Below, piece by piece: positions 1 to 6,597 of a stretch of 12,929 nucleotides of DNA; the stretch's first letter is position 1; every line of letters starts with the position of its first letter. The notes under the pieces are model-generated. The model had not been told where the DNA came from and searched no databases. It saw nothing but the letters and a program-made list of their open reading frames with translations. The DNA is from Actinomycetes bacterium (GTDB lineage: Bacteria > Actinomycetota > Acidimicrobiia > Acidimicrobiales > Palsa-688), in contig JAKAXG010000048.1 of NCBI GenBank assembly GCA_021827225.1, positions 1 to 12,929 on the forward strand, written 5' to 3'. A program made the translations under genes and the position numbers.

Positions 1-1233
1 CCCGGTCCGCACCCGGCACGGGCCCCGCCGGCGGTGGGCCTCGACGTCGGCGGCGAAGACGGTGAGGGCGCTGTGGACCATCTTCACCACCCCGTCGGGA
101 TGGTGGCAGGCGCCCCGTCCGGGGATGATCCCGAGCAGGTCGTGCACCCGGCGCAGGGCCGAGCCCCGCCGCTCCCCGCTGGCCACCCCGTCGAAGGCGT
201 CGGCCAGCGCCGGCAGCCCGTGGAGGCACGGTCCGCACTGGCCGGCCGACTGGCCGGCCATCCACCGCACCACGGCGGCCGTCTCGAGCAGCCCGCACGA
301 GTCAGCGCCGAGGACGGACAGGGCGGCACAGCCGGGCGTGGCCCGCACCTGGGCCAGCGAGGCGGAATCGAAGCCGAGGCCGGCGGCGCCGGCGAAGGAC
401 ACCCACGCCCCCGAGTAACCGCCCACCAGCACGGCCTGGGGGGTCGAACGGGGGGCGGCCTGGCCCACGACCGATCCGAGCGCCAGCCCGTAGGGGACTT
501 CGTACACCCCGGGGCGGCCCACGTCGCCGGTCAGGGTGACCAGCGTGCTGCCGGGGTCACGTTCGGTGCCGAGGCCCCGGAACCAGCCGGCCCCGAAACG
601 GGCGATCAGCGCGACGTCGGCGAGGGTCTCCACGTTGCTGACCAGCGTCGGTCGGCCCCGGACCCCCTTCTCGAACGGCCGCGGCGGGACGAACGTCGGC
701 TTGGCCGGACCGCCGTTCAACCAGTGCACCAGGGCCGACTCCTCGCCGGTCACGAACGCCCCGGGCGTGGCCTCCACCCGGATGGGCACCCGGTCGGCTC
801 CGACCCGGCTCCGCTCGGTGAGGGCCCGGGCCACGGCGCCGAGCGAATCGGGCGCCCCCCGGTCGATGCAGAGGATGGCCTCGGTAGCTCCCACCGACTC
901 GGCGGCGATGCTGATGCCGTCGAGCACCAGGTGGGGGCTGCAGGCGAGCAGGGCCTTGTCCTTGAGGCTGGCCGGCTCCCGCTCCGCCCCGTTGGCCACG
1001 AGGACCGCCTGGCGCTGGCCCAGCACCGCCCGCATCTTGACCGCGGTCGGGAACGCGGCGCCGCCCCTACCCCGCAGCCCGGCCCGCTCGATCTCGTCGA
1101 TCAGGGACGACCCCCCGCCGGGCATGCGCCCCCACCGGGCGGCGTGGCCGTCCAGGCCGGGGCCGCCCTCCCGGTTGAGCAGCCTGGGCAGGGCGGTGGC
1201 GGGAGGGGCGGTGATCCGCTGCGCCCGGGTCAC
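1..1233 (-). CDS. NuoF-like flavin/iron-sulfur oxidoreductase subunit (C-terminus cut by window)
   Basis: Related to the 51-kDa NADH-binding subunit of complex I and soluble hydrogenases (FMN, NAD(H) and an Fe-S cluster); probably the cytoplasmic electron-entry protein of this redox locus. The 411 residues seen include the Gly-rich GLRGRGGAAFP (52-62), ANGAEREPASLKDKALL (80-96, matching NuoF NADEGEPGTFKDR), TGEESALVHWLNGG (162-175), VRGRPTLVSNVETLADV (191-207), an SLBB-like stretch (231-255), and cluster motifs QSAGQCGPC (328-336) and GRGACHHPDG (372-381). Of the four NuoF cluster cysteines, three remain (C333, C336, C376); the first is Ala330. There is no N-terminal ferredoxin extension and no NuoE-like gene in view. 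The GTG start overlaps the upstream stop as GTGA, implying translational coupling. Probably only a few C-terminal residues lie outside the window. Family assignment is firm; physiological partner and direction of electron flow are inferred. Confidence 0.9.
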   Translation of the reverse strand, partial: MTRAQRITAPPATALPRLLNREGGPGLDGHAARWGRMPGGGSSLIDEIERAGLRGRGGAAFPTAVKMRAVLGQRQAVLVANGAEREPASLKDKALLACSPHLVLDGISIAAESVGATEAILCIDRGAPDSLGAVARALTERSRVGADRVPIRVEATPGAFVTGEESALVHWLNGGPAKPTFVPPRPFEKGVRGRPTLVSNVETLADVALIARFGAGWFRGLGTERDPGSTLVTLTGDVGRPGVYEVPYGLALGSVVGQAAPRSTPQAVLVGGYSGAWVSFAGAAGLGFDSASLAQVRATPGCAALSVLGADSCGLLETAAVVRWMAGQSAGQCGPCLHGLPALADAFDGVASGERRGSALRRVHDLLGIIPGRGACHHPDGVVKMVHSALTVFAADVEAHRRRGPCRVRTG

Positions 1234-2390
1234 GCCTGCACCTCTAGCCGGCCCCGCACCTGGCCCGACTCGCCGGATATGTCCAGCCTGATGGTGGCGA
1301 TCACCGACCGGCCCCGGTTGTCCTGCAGGGAGGCGACGACCGTGGTCTCCTGGAGTTGGGTCACGTGCCCGGTGTACTCGGCCGGGTCGGAGGAGGGGCC
1401 GAGCGATACCTGGCTACCGGTGAGGCTCACGCCGCCCTCGACGGGCTGGCCGGTGAGCACCAGTCGCAGGGTTCCCGACGAGCCCCCGTCCAGCGACTGG
1501 AAGGTCCCGCTGATCACCACCGACACCAGCCCGTTGCCGTCAGGGCCGGTCTGGCTCTGCGACCCCTGGAGCGAGGCGGTGAGCGGGAGGGAGAGGCCGG
1601 CGGAGGAGCCCGGCGCCGGCGACGCGGACGACGGCGACGGGGACGGGGCCGACGACTGGCCGGACGGAGAGGAGGCCGACCCGCCGCTGTTCGCGGCGGC
1701 CCCCGAGGCCAGCAGTGACGGCGGGGTGCCGGCCTTGCGGGCCCAACCGGCCTTCAACGGGCCCGAAGCCGCCCACGCCGCCACCACCACCGGTACGAGG
1801 ACGCTCGCCACGACGGCGCTCCCCCGGACCGTCGAGTTGGCGGCGGTCCAGCCGCGGGACAACCTCCACCACAGGGCGGCGACTACGGCCAGGGTGCAGG
1901 CCACGTAGAGGAACAGCACCCAGCCGAGCTTGGAGTCCGATCCGGTGCCCAGGCCGTGCACCAGCGCCACCGGCCAGGAGGCGTAAGCCGCCCAGTGGAC
2001 CGCCCGCCACGCCCGGTAGCCGATGCGCTCGCGCAGGAGGCTGGTGACGATCACGGCCAGCATCAGATCCAGTGCCAGCGCCCCCAGCCCGGTCCAGAAC
2101 GGCCGGTACTGCGAGGCGTAGGGGATGAAAAGGTCGATCACGTGGATGGGCGCGAAGCTGTCCAGGACGGCCGTGATCACGTGGACGGCGATGGCGGCCA
2201 CGGCGAGCAGGGACCCGTTCTTGTGCAGGGCCGAGACGACGAAGCGGGGCAGCCCGGGCCGGGCGTAGCGGGCGGCCTGCGCCAGGCCCAGGACGGTGGT
2301 CAGGGTCAGCAGGATCAACGAGACCATGCCGAAGCCCCGGGTCAGGTACCACAGCGCCCGCGAGTTGGTGGCTATGGCCGCCGTCGTCAC
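1230..2390 (-). CDS. Ferric-reductase-like b-heme membrane protein with exported beta-rich tail
   Basis: A 386-residue membrane protein that probably carries electrons across the membrane on b hemes. Six hydrophobic segments lie near residues 18-40, 58-77, 98-119, 130-148, 154-175 and 190-208. Histidine pairs H56/H70 and H132/H145 are 13-14 residues apart on two helices, the layout of stacked b hemes in ferric-reductase-like domains. After the last span comes a Ser/Pro/Ala-rich linker (about 222-265) and a Thr/Ser/Val-rich, probably beta-structured domain (266-386), likely extracytoplasmic. This tail does not look like the usual FMN_bind domain but contains DGGSSGT (301-307), which resembles an ApbE flavinylation site with Gly in place of Ala. 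I chose the GTG start at 2390 because it overlaps the ApbE stop as GTGA and directly precedes the first span; the frame is open further upstream, but only as a shadow inside apbE. Confidence 0.87.
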   Translation of the reverse strand: MTTAAIATNSRALWYLTRGFGMVSLILLTLTTVLGLAQAARYARPGLPRFVVSALHKNGSLLAVAAIAVHVITAVLDSFAPIHVIDLFIPYASQYRPFWTGLGALALDLMLAVIVTSLLRERIGYRAWRAVHWAAYASWPVALVHGLGTGSDSKLGWVLFLYVACTLAVVAALWWRLSRGWTAANSTVRGSAVVASVLVPVVVAAWAASGPLKAGWARKAGTPPSLLASGAAANSGGSASSPSGQSSAPSPSPSSASPAPGSSAGLSLPLTASLQGSQSQTGPDGNGLVSVVISGTFQSLDGGSSGTLRLVLTGQPVEGGVSLTGSQVSLGPSSDPAEYTGHVTQLQETTVVASLQDNRGRSVIATIRLDISGESGQVRGRLEVQA

Positions 2391-3322
2391 CGGGCCCCGC
2401 CGGGAGGGGGATCGGCCGGCCAGCCGCCGGAGGTGCTCACCGTTCCGTCCACGGCCACCAGCCGGGCGGGCAGCGCCTGCGCGTCCAGCCAGGCGGGGGC
2501 GGTGGAGCCCATGAGCAGGGCGGCGCAGGACGCGATGTTGGCGTCGAGGCAGGAGGCGGCGGCCACGCTGACCGTCCGCCACTCCCCCGCCGCCGGCTCC
2601 CCGGTCCGGGGGTCGATGATGTGGTGCAGATCGCGCTGCCCCCGCCGCCACCGACGCACCCAGGTGCTGGAGGTGGCCAGGCCCCCGGAGGTGATGGCGA
2701 CGGTGCACTGGGCCGCCTCGGGCGGGTCGGAGTGGTCGTCGGAGATGCCGATCGCCCACCCGCCGTCGGGCGCCGGCCCGGCCACGGAGATGTCACCGCC
2801 CAGGCTGACCAGGACCGCCTCCCCGGTCTCGGCGCTGGCCCGGCGGGCCGCCCGGTCGGCGCACAGCGCCTTGGCGGTGGCGCCGAAGTCGAGCTCCACC
2901 CCCGCCGGGACGGTCACCGTGCGCCGGGCCGGGTCCAGGGTGACGGCGGTCCAGCCGGGTACCCGGTGGGCGTGCAGCACCAGGGGCGGCCCGTCCGGAT
3001 CGACCCTGGCGAAGTCCCTGTCGTAGCCCGCCATCCGCAGCGCCCGGCCGATCGTGGGGTCCACCAGTCCTCCGGTCAGCCGGGCGGCGCGTAGCGCCGC
3101 CTCGGCGGCTTCCCAGAACAACTCGGACACCTCCACGGGCCGACCGGCCGCCCGGTTCAGCGCGGCCAGCTCGCTGTCGTCGCGGAACCGGCTGCACGCC
3201 CGGTCCACGGCGTCGAGCTCGTCGGACAGGACGGCCATGGCGGCCCGCTGGACCGAGCCGGCGGCGACCAGGGTCGCGGTGGTCCCCAGGGCCGGGAAGG
3301 TGCTGCTCTCCAGGATGCTCAC
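2387..3322 (-). CDS. apbE: FAD:protein FMN transferase (ApbE family)
   Basis: ApbE enzymes split FAD and attach FMN covalently to Ser/Thr of target redox proteins, with Mg2+. At 311 residues this is a normal length. Visible family motifs: CSRFRDDSELAALN (about 43-56), GGLVDPTIGRAL (84-95), the ELDFGATAKALCADRAA segment (about 142-158, matching the usual DLGGIAKG region), LVSLGGDISVAG (about 171-182), AITSGGLATSS (about 208-218) and HHIIDPRTGEP (about 232-242). There is no signal peptide or lipobox, so it probably acts in the cytoplasm, as many actinobacterial members do. The GTG start lies 10 bases after the stop of the small membrane-protein gene and has no strong Shine-Dalgarno sequence; the next in-frame Met (residue 29) would remove conserved N-terminal sequence. 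Its stop overlaps the next start. The operon position suggests it flavinylates a product of this locus; which one is unresolved. Confidence 0.95.
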   Translation of the reverse strand: MSILESSTFPALGTTATLVAAGSVQRAAMAVLSDELDAVDRACSRFRDDSELAALNRAAGRPVEVSELFWEAAEAALRAARLTGGLVDPTIGRALRMAGYDRDFARVDPDGPPLVLHAHRVPGWTAVTLDPARRTVTVPAGVELDFGATAKALCADRAARRASAETGEAVLVSLGGDISVAGPAPDGGWAIGISDDHSDPPEAAQCTVAITSGGLATSSTWVRRWRRGQRDLHHIIDPRTGEPAAGEWRTVSVAAASCLDANIASCAALLMGSTAPAWLDAQALPARLVAVDGTVSTSGGWPADPPPGGAR

Positions 3323-3332
3323 GGTGGTCCGG

Positions 3333-3644
3333 TCAGGATCCGCCCGAGCTCACCACTGGCGGAGCCTGGACCGGCTGCGGGGCCTGCACCGGTGAGGACA
3401 GGCCCCCGCCGGAGATGCCCTGGGAGCCCAGCCCCCCGGCGCCCGGGTCGAGCTGGCCCGAAGGCTGGAGCGGGGCGGGGGCGGTCGCCGCGCCGGCGGT
3501 GCTCGGGTGGCTGCTGCGTCCGGGCAGGGCCTTGGCGACCGCCGCGGTGAGCACGCCGCCGGCCACCACCCCACCGACGGCCAGCCAGCGGGTGAAGGTC
3601 CCGATGCGGTCCAGGCCCATGTCGCGCGCGGCTCGAGATCCCAT
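3333..3644 (-). CDS. Small single-span membrane protein with Pro/Gln/Ser-rich tail
   Basis: A 103-residue protein I do not recognise. A short basic N-terminus (MGSRAARDMGLDRIGTF) is followed by one hydrophobic helix (WLAVGGVVAGGVLTAAVAKAL, about 20-40). The rest is a low-complexity tail rich in Pro, Gln, Ser, Gly and Ala, ending PVQAPPVVSSGGS and probably outside the membrane. There are no cysteines, heme motifs or clear flavinylation site. The ATG at 3644 is preceded by GGGGAGA (3654-3660) nine bases away, a good ribosome-binding site. The frame stays open further upstream but there runs antisense-like through the cytochrome gene. It sits 10 bases before apbE, so it should be co-transcribed; an accessory or anchoring subunit is an inference only. 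The hydrophobic helix followed by a disordered tail could also be an uncleaved signal anchor. Confidence 0.72.
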   Translation of the reverse strand: MGSRAARDMGLDRIGTFTRWLAVGGVVAGGVLTAAVAKALPGRSSHPSTAGAATAPAPLQPSGQLDPGAGGLGSQGISGGGLSSPVQAPQPVQAPPVVSSGGS

Positions 3645-3689
3645 ACGGACCAGTCTCCCCGGACCGGCTGAAGGCCACCCTGAGGGGCA

Positions 3690-3710
3690 AGTAAAGCTTA
3701 AGCTAAGAGT
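3690..3710 (-). promoter_or_regulatory. AT-rich candidate promoter/operator with AGCTTAAGCT palindrome
   Basis: In the 89-base gap between the cytochrome stop and the small membrane-protein gene lies an unusually AT-rich patch. It contains the perfect 10-base palindrome AGCTTAAGCT (3695-3704) and two overlapping TAnnnT hexamers on the minus strand (TAGCTT 3705-3700, TAAGCT 3700-3695). It could be a -10 region giving a roughly 45-base leader for the small-protein/apbE/ferric-reductase/nuoF-like genes, or an operator. No convincing -35 element is visible. Confidence 0.3.
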
Positions 3711-3733
3711 TCCGCCCCGGGGGCGGCGGACCC

Positions 3734-4372
3734 TCAGTGCCGGAAGCCGAAGTGCTGGTACACGGAGAAGCCCCCGTTGTGGCCGTAGGTCACGATGCCG
3801 AGGAACACCCCGATGACCAGCGTGGCGGCCAGCGCCCAGGTCCGGGTGCCGGCCCGGGCTATCTCCCGGCGGGTGCGCTGCATGTAGTCCAGCGGGGCCA
3901 GATGGGCGGTCTCGCGTATGTGGCCGAGCACGTGGATGGCCATGGCCCCGAACCACAGCACGAAGCTCGCCTTGTGGATGAACAGCAGGCTGTTGCGCGT
4001 GGATACGGGGGCGGCGATCAGCCCCACCCCGCTACCCAGCAGTATCACCGTCAGGATGACCACCACCGGGCCCAGCAGGCGCAGCAGCGCCACCGGGGGG
4101 CCCTTCCGCCGGTACGCCGGCGACCCGGAGTAGTAACGCATGAAGCGCCAGCCGGTCGTGCCGATCTTGAGCAGCACCGGGGGCAGCATCATCATCCCGA
4201 GGAACACATGGATGTTGATGAGCTGGCGGATGCGCAGGATGGTGAGACCCTCCGCGAACAGCAGGACCAGAAGGACGGCCGCCAACGTGCCGGTGAGCCG
4301 GGCGTTCGACTCCACGCCCTCGAGGAACCGTCGGCTGACCCCGTAGCGGCCCCGCCGCGTCTGCATGTGCAT
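3734..4372 (-). CDS. Five-helix b-type cytochrome (cytochrome b/b6-like)
   Basis: A 212-residue membrane protein resembling actinobacterial cytochrome b/b6-like proteins, likely a quinone-level or transmembrane electron carrier for the redox module. Hydrophobic segments lie near residues 27-48, 54-72, 97-120, 130-150 and 178-196. Heme-ligand candidates are H55 in helix 2 (NIHVFLG) and H133 and H147 in helix 4 (FIHKASF, AIHVLGH), with further histidines at 151, 157, 198 and 207. The KIGTTGWRFMRYYSGSPAYRRKGPP loop (69-93) is a strongly patterned cytosolic loop that I associate with this family. The start is ATG at 4372, or ATG two codons later; neither has a Shine-Dalgarno sequence, but TAGTCT lies nine bases upstream, as in a leaderless gene. 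It follows the kinase gene after 39 bases on the same strand, suggesting control by that two-component system. Confidence 0.82.
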   Translation of the reverse strand: MHMQTRRGRYGVSRRFLEGVESNARLTGTLAAVLLVLLFAEGLTILRIRQLINIHVFLGMMMLPPVLLKIGTTGWRFMRYYSGSPAYRRKGPPVALLRLLGPVVVILTVILLGSGVGLIAAPVSTRNSLLFIHKASFVLWFGAMAIHVLGHIRETAHLAPLDYMQRTRREIARAGTRTWALAATLVIGVFLGIVTYGHNGGFSVYQHFGFRH

Positions 4373-4381
4373 CGTCGACCA

Positions 4382-4387
4382 AGACTA
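4382..4387 (-). promoter_or_regulatory. Candidate -10 element (TAGTCT) for leaderless cytochrome transcript
   Basis: On the minus strand TAGTCT ends nine bases before the ATG at 4372. The gene has no purine-rich ribosome-binding site, so transcription starting at or near the ATG would fit. No matching -35 hexamer is visible 16-18 bases upstream, so the site rests on one hexamer and its spacing. Confidence 0.3.
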
Positions 4388-4411
4388 CGGTCCCGGCCGG
4401 ACACCGCCCCT

Positions 4412-5848
4412 TCAGGACGACAATTTTTGCCGCTCCTTAAGGTTCTCCTGACCGTGTGGATCACGGGCGTGGGCGGCCCCGTCGCTGCGACGCATGGTTA
4501 TGACCGCGTCGAGACCCCGGGGATCGGCGGGCAGCAGCTCTATGCCGGCGTCGTTGCGGGCGGCCAGCTGCTGGACGATGGCCAGGCCCAGGCCGCTGTG
4601 GCCGCCTTTCGATCCCGGCGCCTGCCAGAAGCGGTCGAAGGCCCGCTCCCGCTCCTCGGCGCTCATGCCCGGGCCGTTGTCGGTGACGTGAAGGACCATG
4701 TCCCGCCCGGACGGCGGCTCCAGCCGGACCTCGATGCGGCCGCCGGCGTCGAGGGCGTCCAGGGCGTTGGCGATGAGATTGTCGAGCATCTGGTCCAGAT
4801 CCCCCGGGACCAGCCATCCGTAGCCGGCGTGGTCGGCGGGGATGCTGCTGTCGAGCCCTATCCGCCGCTCGTCGGCCAGGGCCGACCACGACTGGCAGCG
4901 CTCCTCCACCACGCTGCGCACGTCCACCGCCCGTCGCTCCGGGGCCCGGCCCTCCGCCCGGCCCAGGGTCAGCAGGCCGTCGACGATGCGTGACAGCCGC
5001 TGCACCTCCTGCCCGGCGGCGGCGATGCCGGCGGCCTGGGGCTCACCGGCGGCCACCTCCAGGTTCTCGAGGCGCAGCCGCAGGGCGGTCAGCGGGGAGC
5101 GCAGCTGATGGGAGGCGTCGGCCACGAAGCGGGTCTGAGCCTGCAGAAGGTCCCGCAGACGGCCGGCCATGCGATTGAACTGGTCGGCCAGGTCCTTCAT
5201 CTCCGCCGGGCCGCGCCGCGACGCCCGGGCGCTCAGGTCGCCCTCGGCGAACGCGTACACCGTCGACTCGAGCCTCTCCAGCGGCCGGGTCAACGACCGG
5301 GCCAGCAGGAGCCCCAGCGCCGCGGTGAGGACCAGGATGCCGCCGGCGAAGGCGAGCAGCGCCAGCCAGATGTCGTGCACCCGGTCCAGCGTGGCGGTGG
5401 CGGGGATGCCGAGCAGCACCGCCCCGCCGGGCAGGCCTCCGTCGGACACCGGGACGGCGGCGAAGGCGAACGGGATGCCCTCGTCGGTGCCGAAGGCGTT
5501 GGCCGGCCGGCCGTCGAGGGCGGCCTCGACCAGCGCCCGGTTCTCGGTGAGGGCGTCGCGGTCGGCGTCGGTGTCGGACATGGCGGTGATCCGGCCCGCC
5601 GTGTCCACCACCGACACCTCCCCCCCGGTCGAGGCGTGGTAGCGCTTGACCAGGGTGGTGAGATCGCCCTGCTGGTGACGCTCGAGCGCCTCGGATGCGA
5701 ACACCGCCAGGCCGCTGGCCTCCCGCTCGGCCGCCTGGGCGGACAGCCCCCGCTCGTGGTGGAGGGCCAGCACCCCGAGGGGGATCTCCAGCACCACCAG
5801 GATCACCACGGCCAGGCCGATGTAGGAGAGCAGCAGCCGGCGGGTCAC
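4412..5848 (-). CDS. Membrane sensor histidine kinase (HAMP-HisKA-HATPase)
   Basis: A 478-residue sensor kinase that autophosphorylates and passes phosphate to the response regulator encoded just before it. Order: TM1 (5-29), an extracytoplasmic sensor region of about 130 residues (30-158), TM2 (160-184), HAMP (about 185-237), HisKA with phospho-acceptor H247 in ASHQLRSPLTALRLRLENL, then the ATPase domain with N box LDQMLDNLIANALDAL (351-366), DNGPGMSAEERERAFDRF (390-407) and GHSGLGLAIVQQL (416-428). All catalytic boxes look intact. The sensor region has no cysteines and I see no cofactor site, so the signal is unknown. I chose GTG at 5848 because it overlaps the regulator stop as GTGA and precedes TM1; an upstream ATG at 5911 lies inside the regulator gene. 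The last codons (NLKERQKLSS) use AT-richer codons than the rest and contain the palindrome CCTTAAGG (4435-4442). Confidence 0.94.
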   Translation of the reverse strand: MTRRLLLSYIGLAVVILVVLEIPLGVLALHHERGLSAQAAEREASGLAVFASEALERHQQGDLTTLVKRYHASTGGEVSVVDTAGRITAMSDTDADRDALTENRALVEAALDGRPANAFGTDEGIPFAFAAVPVSDGGLPGGAVLLGIPATATLDRVHDIWLALLAFAGGILVLTAALGLLLARSLTRPLERLESTVYAFAEGDLSARASRRGPAEMKDLADQFNRMAGRLRDLLQAQTRFVADASHQLRSPLTALRLRLENLEVAAGEPQAAGIAAAGQEVQRLSRIVDGLLTLGRAEGRAPERRAVDVRSVVEERCQSWSALADERRIGLDSSIPADHAGYGWLVPGDLDQMLDNLIANALDALDAGGRIEVRLEPPSGRDMVLHVTDNGPGMSAEERERAFDRFWQAPGSKGGHSGLGLAIVQQLAARNDAGIELLPADPRGLDAVITMRRSDGAAHARDPHGQENLKERQKLSS

Positions 5849-6519
5849 GTGGAGGCGGCGACGGTCGTGTCCCCCAACCTGAGCCCCACCCGTCGCACCG
5901 TCTCCACCCACTCAGGGTGGCCGAGCTTGCGGCGCAGTGACGCCACGTGCACGTCCACCGTCTTGGTGGGGCCGTACCAGTGCGGGTCCCAGACCTCCTC
6001 GAGGATGGTCTGGCGGGTGACGACCGCGCCGGGGTCGGCGGCGAGGAGGGCGAGCAGGTCGAACTCCTTGGGTGAGAGCGTCACCTCCTGCCCCTGCACC
6101 AGCACCCTGCGGGTCCGCCGGTCGACGACCAGATCGCCGAGCACCTGGACCTGCTCGGCACCGTTGGTGTCACCGACGCGGCGCATCACCGCCCGGATCC
6201 GGGCCACCAGCTCGCGGAACCCGAACGGCTTGACGATGTAGTCGTCGGCCCCCAGTTCGAGCCCGACGACCCGGTCCACCTCCTCCCCGCGGGCGGTGAC
6301 GACGACGATCGGCACGTTCGATCGGGACCGCAGCGTCCGGCACACCGAGTAGCCGTCCATGTCGGGTAGCCCGAGGTCGAGCAGGACCAGGTCGGGGGCC
6401 CGGGCGGCCAGAGCCTCGGCGCCGGTTGAGGCCCGTTCCACCTCGAATCCCTCCCGGACCAGCCCCTCCTCGAGCGGCTCGGCTATGCCGTCGTCGTCCT
6501 CCACCATGAGGATTCGCAT
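5845..6519 (-). CDS. OmpR/PhoB-type response regulator
   Basis: A 224-residue DNA-binding response regulator. The receiver domain (1-about 115) has acidic residues D8/D9, phospho-acceptor D48 in LVLLDLGLPDMDG, T75 in VVVTARG, and K97 in DYIVKPFGFRELVARIRAV. A winged-helix effector domain follows (about 125-220), with LSPKEFDLLALLA, the WDPHWYGPTKTVDVHVASLRRKLG recognition region and a terminal VETVRRVGLRLG. It is intact and of normal length. The ATG at 6519 is preceded by an A-rich run (TTGAAAA) rather than a Shine-Dalgarno sequence; no in-frame start further upstream looks better. It is the first gene of the minus-strand block, and its stop overlaps the kinase GTG. It probably controls the redox genes downstream and perhaps the divergent membrane protein, but no tandem binding repeats can be shown by eye. 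Confidence 0.95.
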   Translation of the reverse strand: MRILMVEDDDGIAEPLEEGLVREGFEVERASTGAEALAARAPDLVLLDLGLPDMDGYSVCRTLRSRSNVPIVVVTARGEEVDRVVGLELGADDYIVKPFGFRELVARIRAVMRRVGDTNGAEQVQVLGDLVVDRRTRRVLVQGQEVTLSPKEFDLLALLAADPGAVVTRQTILEEVWDPHWYGPTKTVDVHVASLRRKLGHPEWVETVRRVGLRLGDTTVAAST

Positions 6520-6597
6520 TTTTCAAGAATGGCACCTCGAACCGCCACAAGTGCAGCACGGGTAAAAGGGCGGCCCGGAAGGGAATAACCCCAGGTA

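Noticed and set aside
34..1908. Open plus-strand frame of 624 codons opposite the NuoF-like and ferric-reductase-like genes.
   Set aside because: It lies antisense to two genes with clear family motifs; its Arg/Gly/Pro/His-rich low-complexity translation is the usual product of GC-rich shadow frames.
3531..3536. STAGAAT-like stretch in the small membrane protein as an ApbE flavinylation site.
   Set aside because: It lacks the upstream Asp and the S/T-G-A-T order required by the known motif.
3712..3727. CCGCCCC/GGGGCGG hairpin after the cytochrome stop as a terminator.
   Set aside because: The arms almost abut, leaving a poor loop, and no T tract follows on the minus strand.
3333..3956. A longer 207-residue version of the small single-span protein starting inside the cytochrome gene.
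   Set aside because: The extra 104 residues are read through a well-supported gene and are Arg/Gly/Pro-rich; ATG 3644 has a proper ribosome-binding site.
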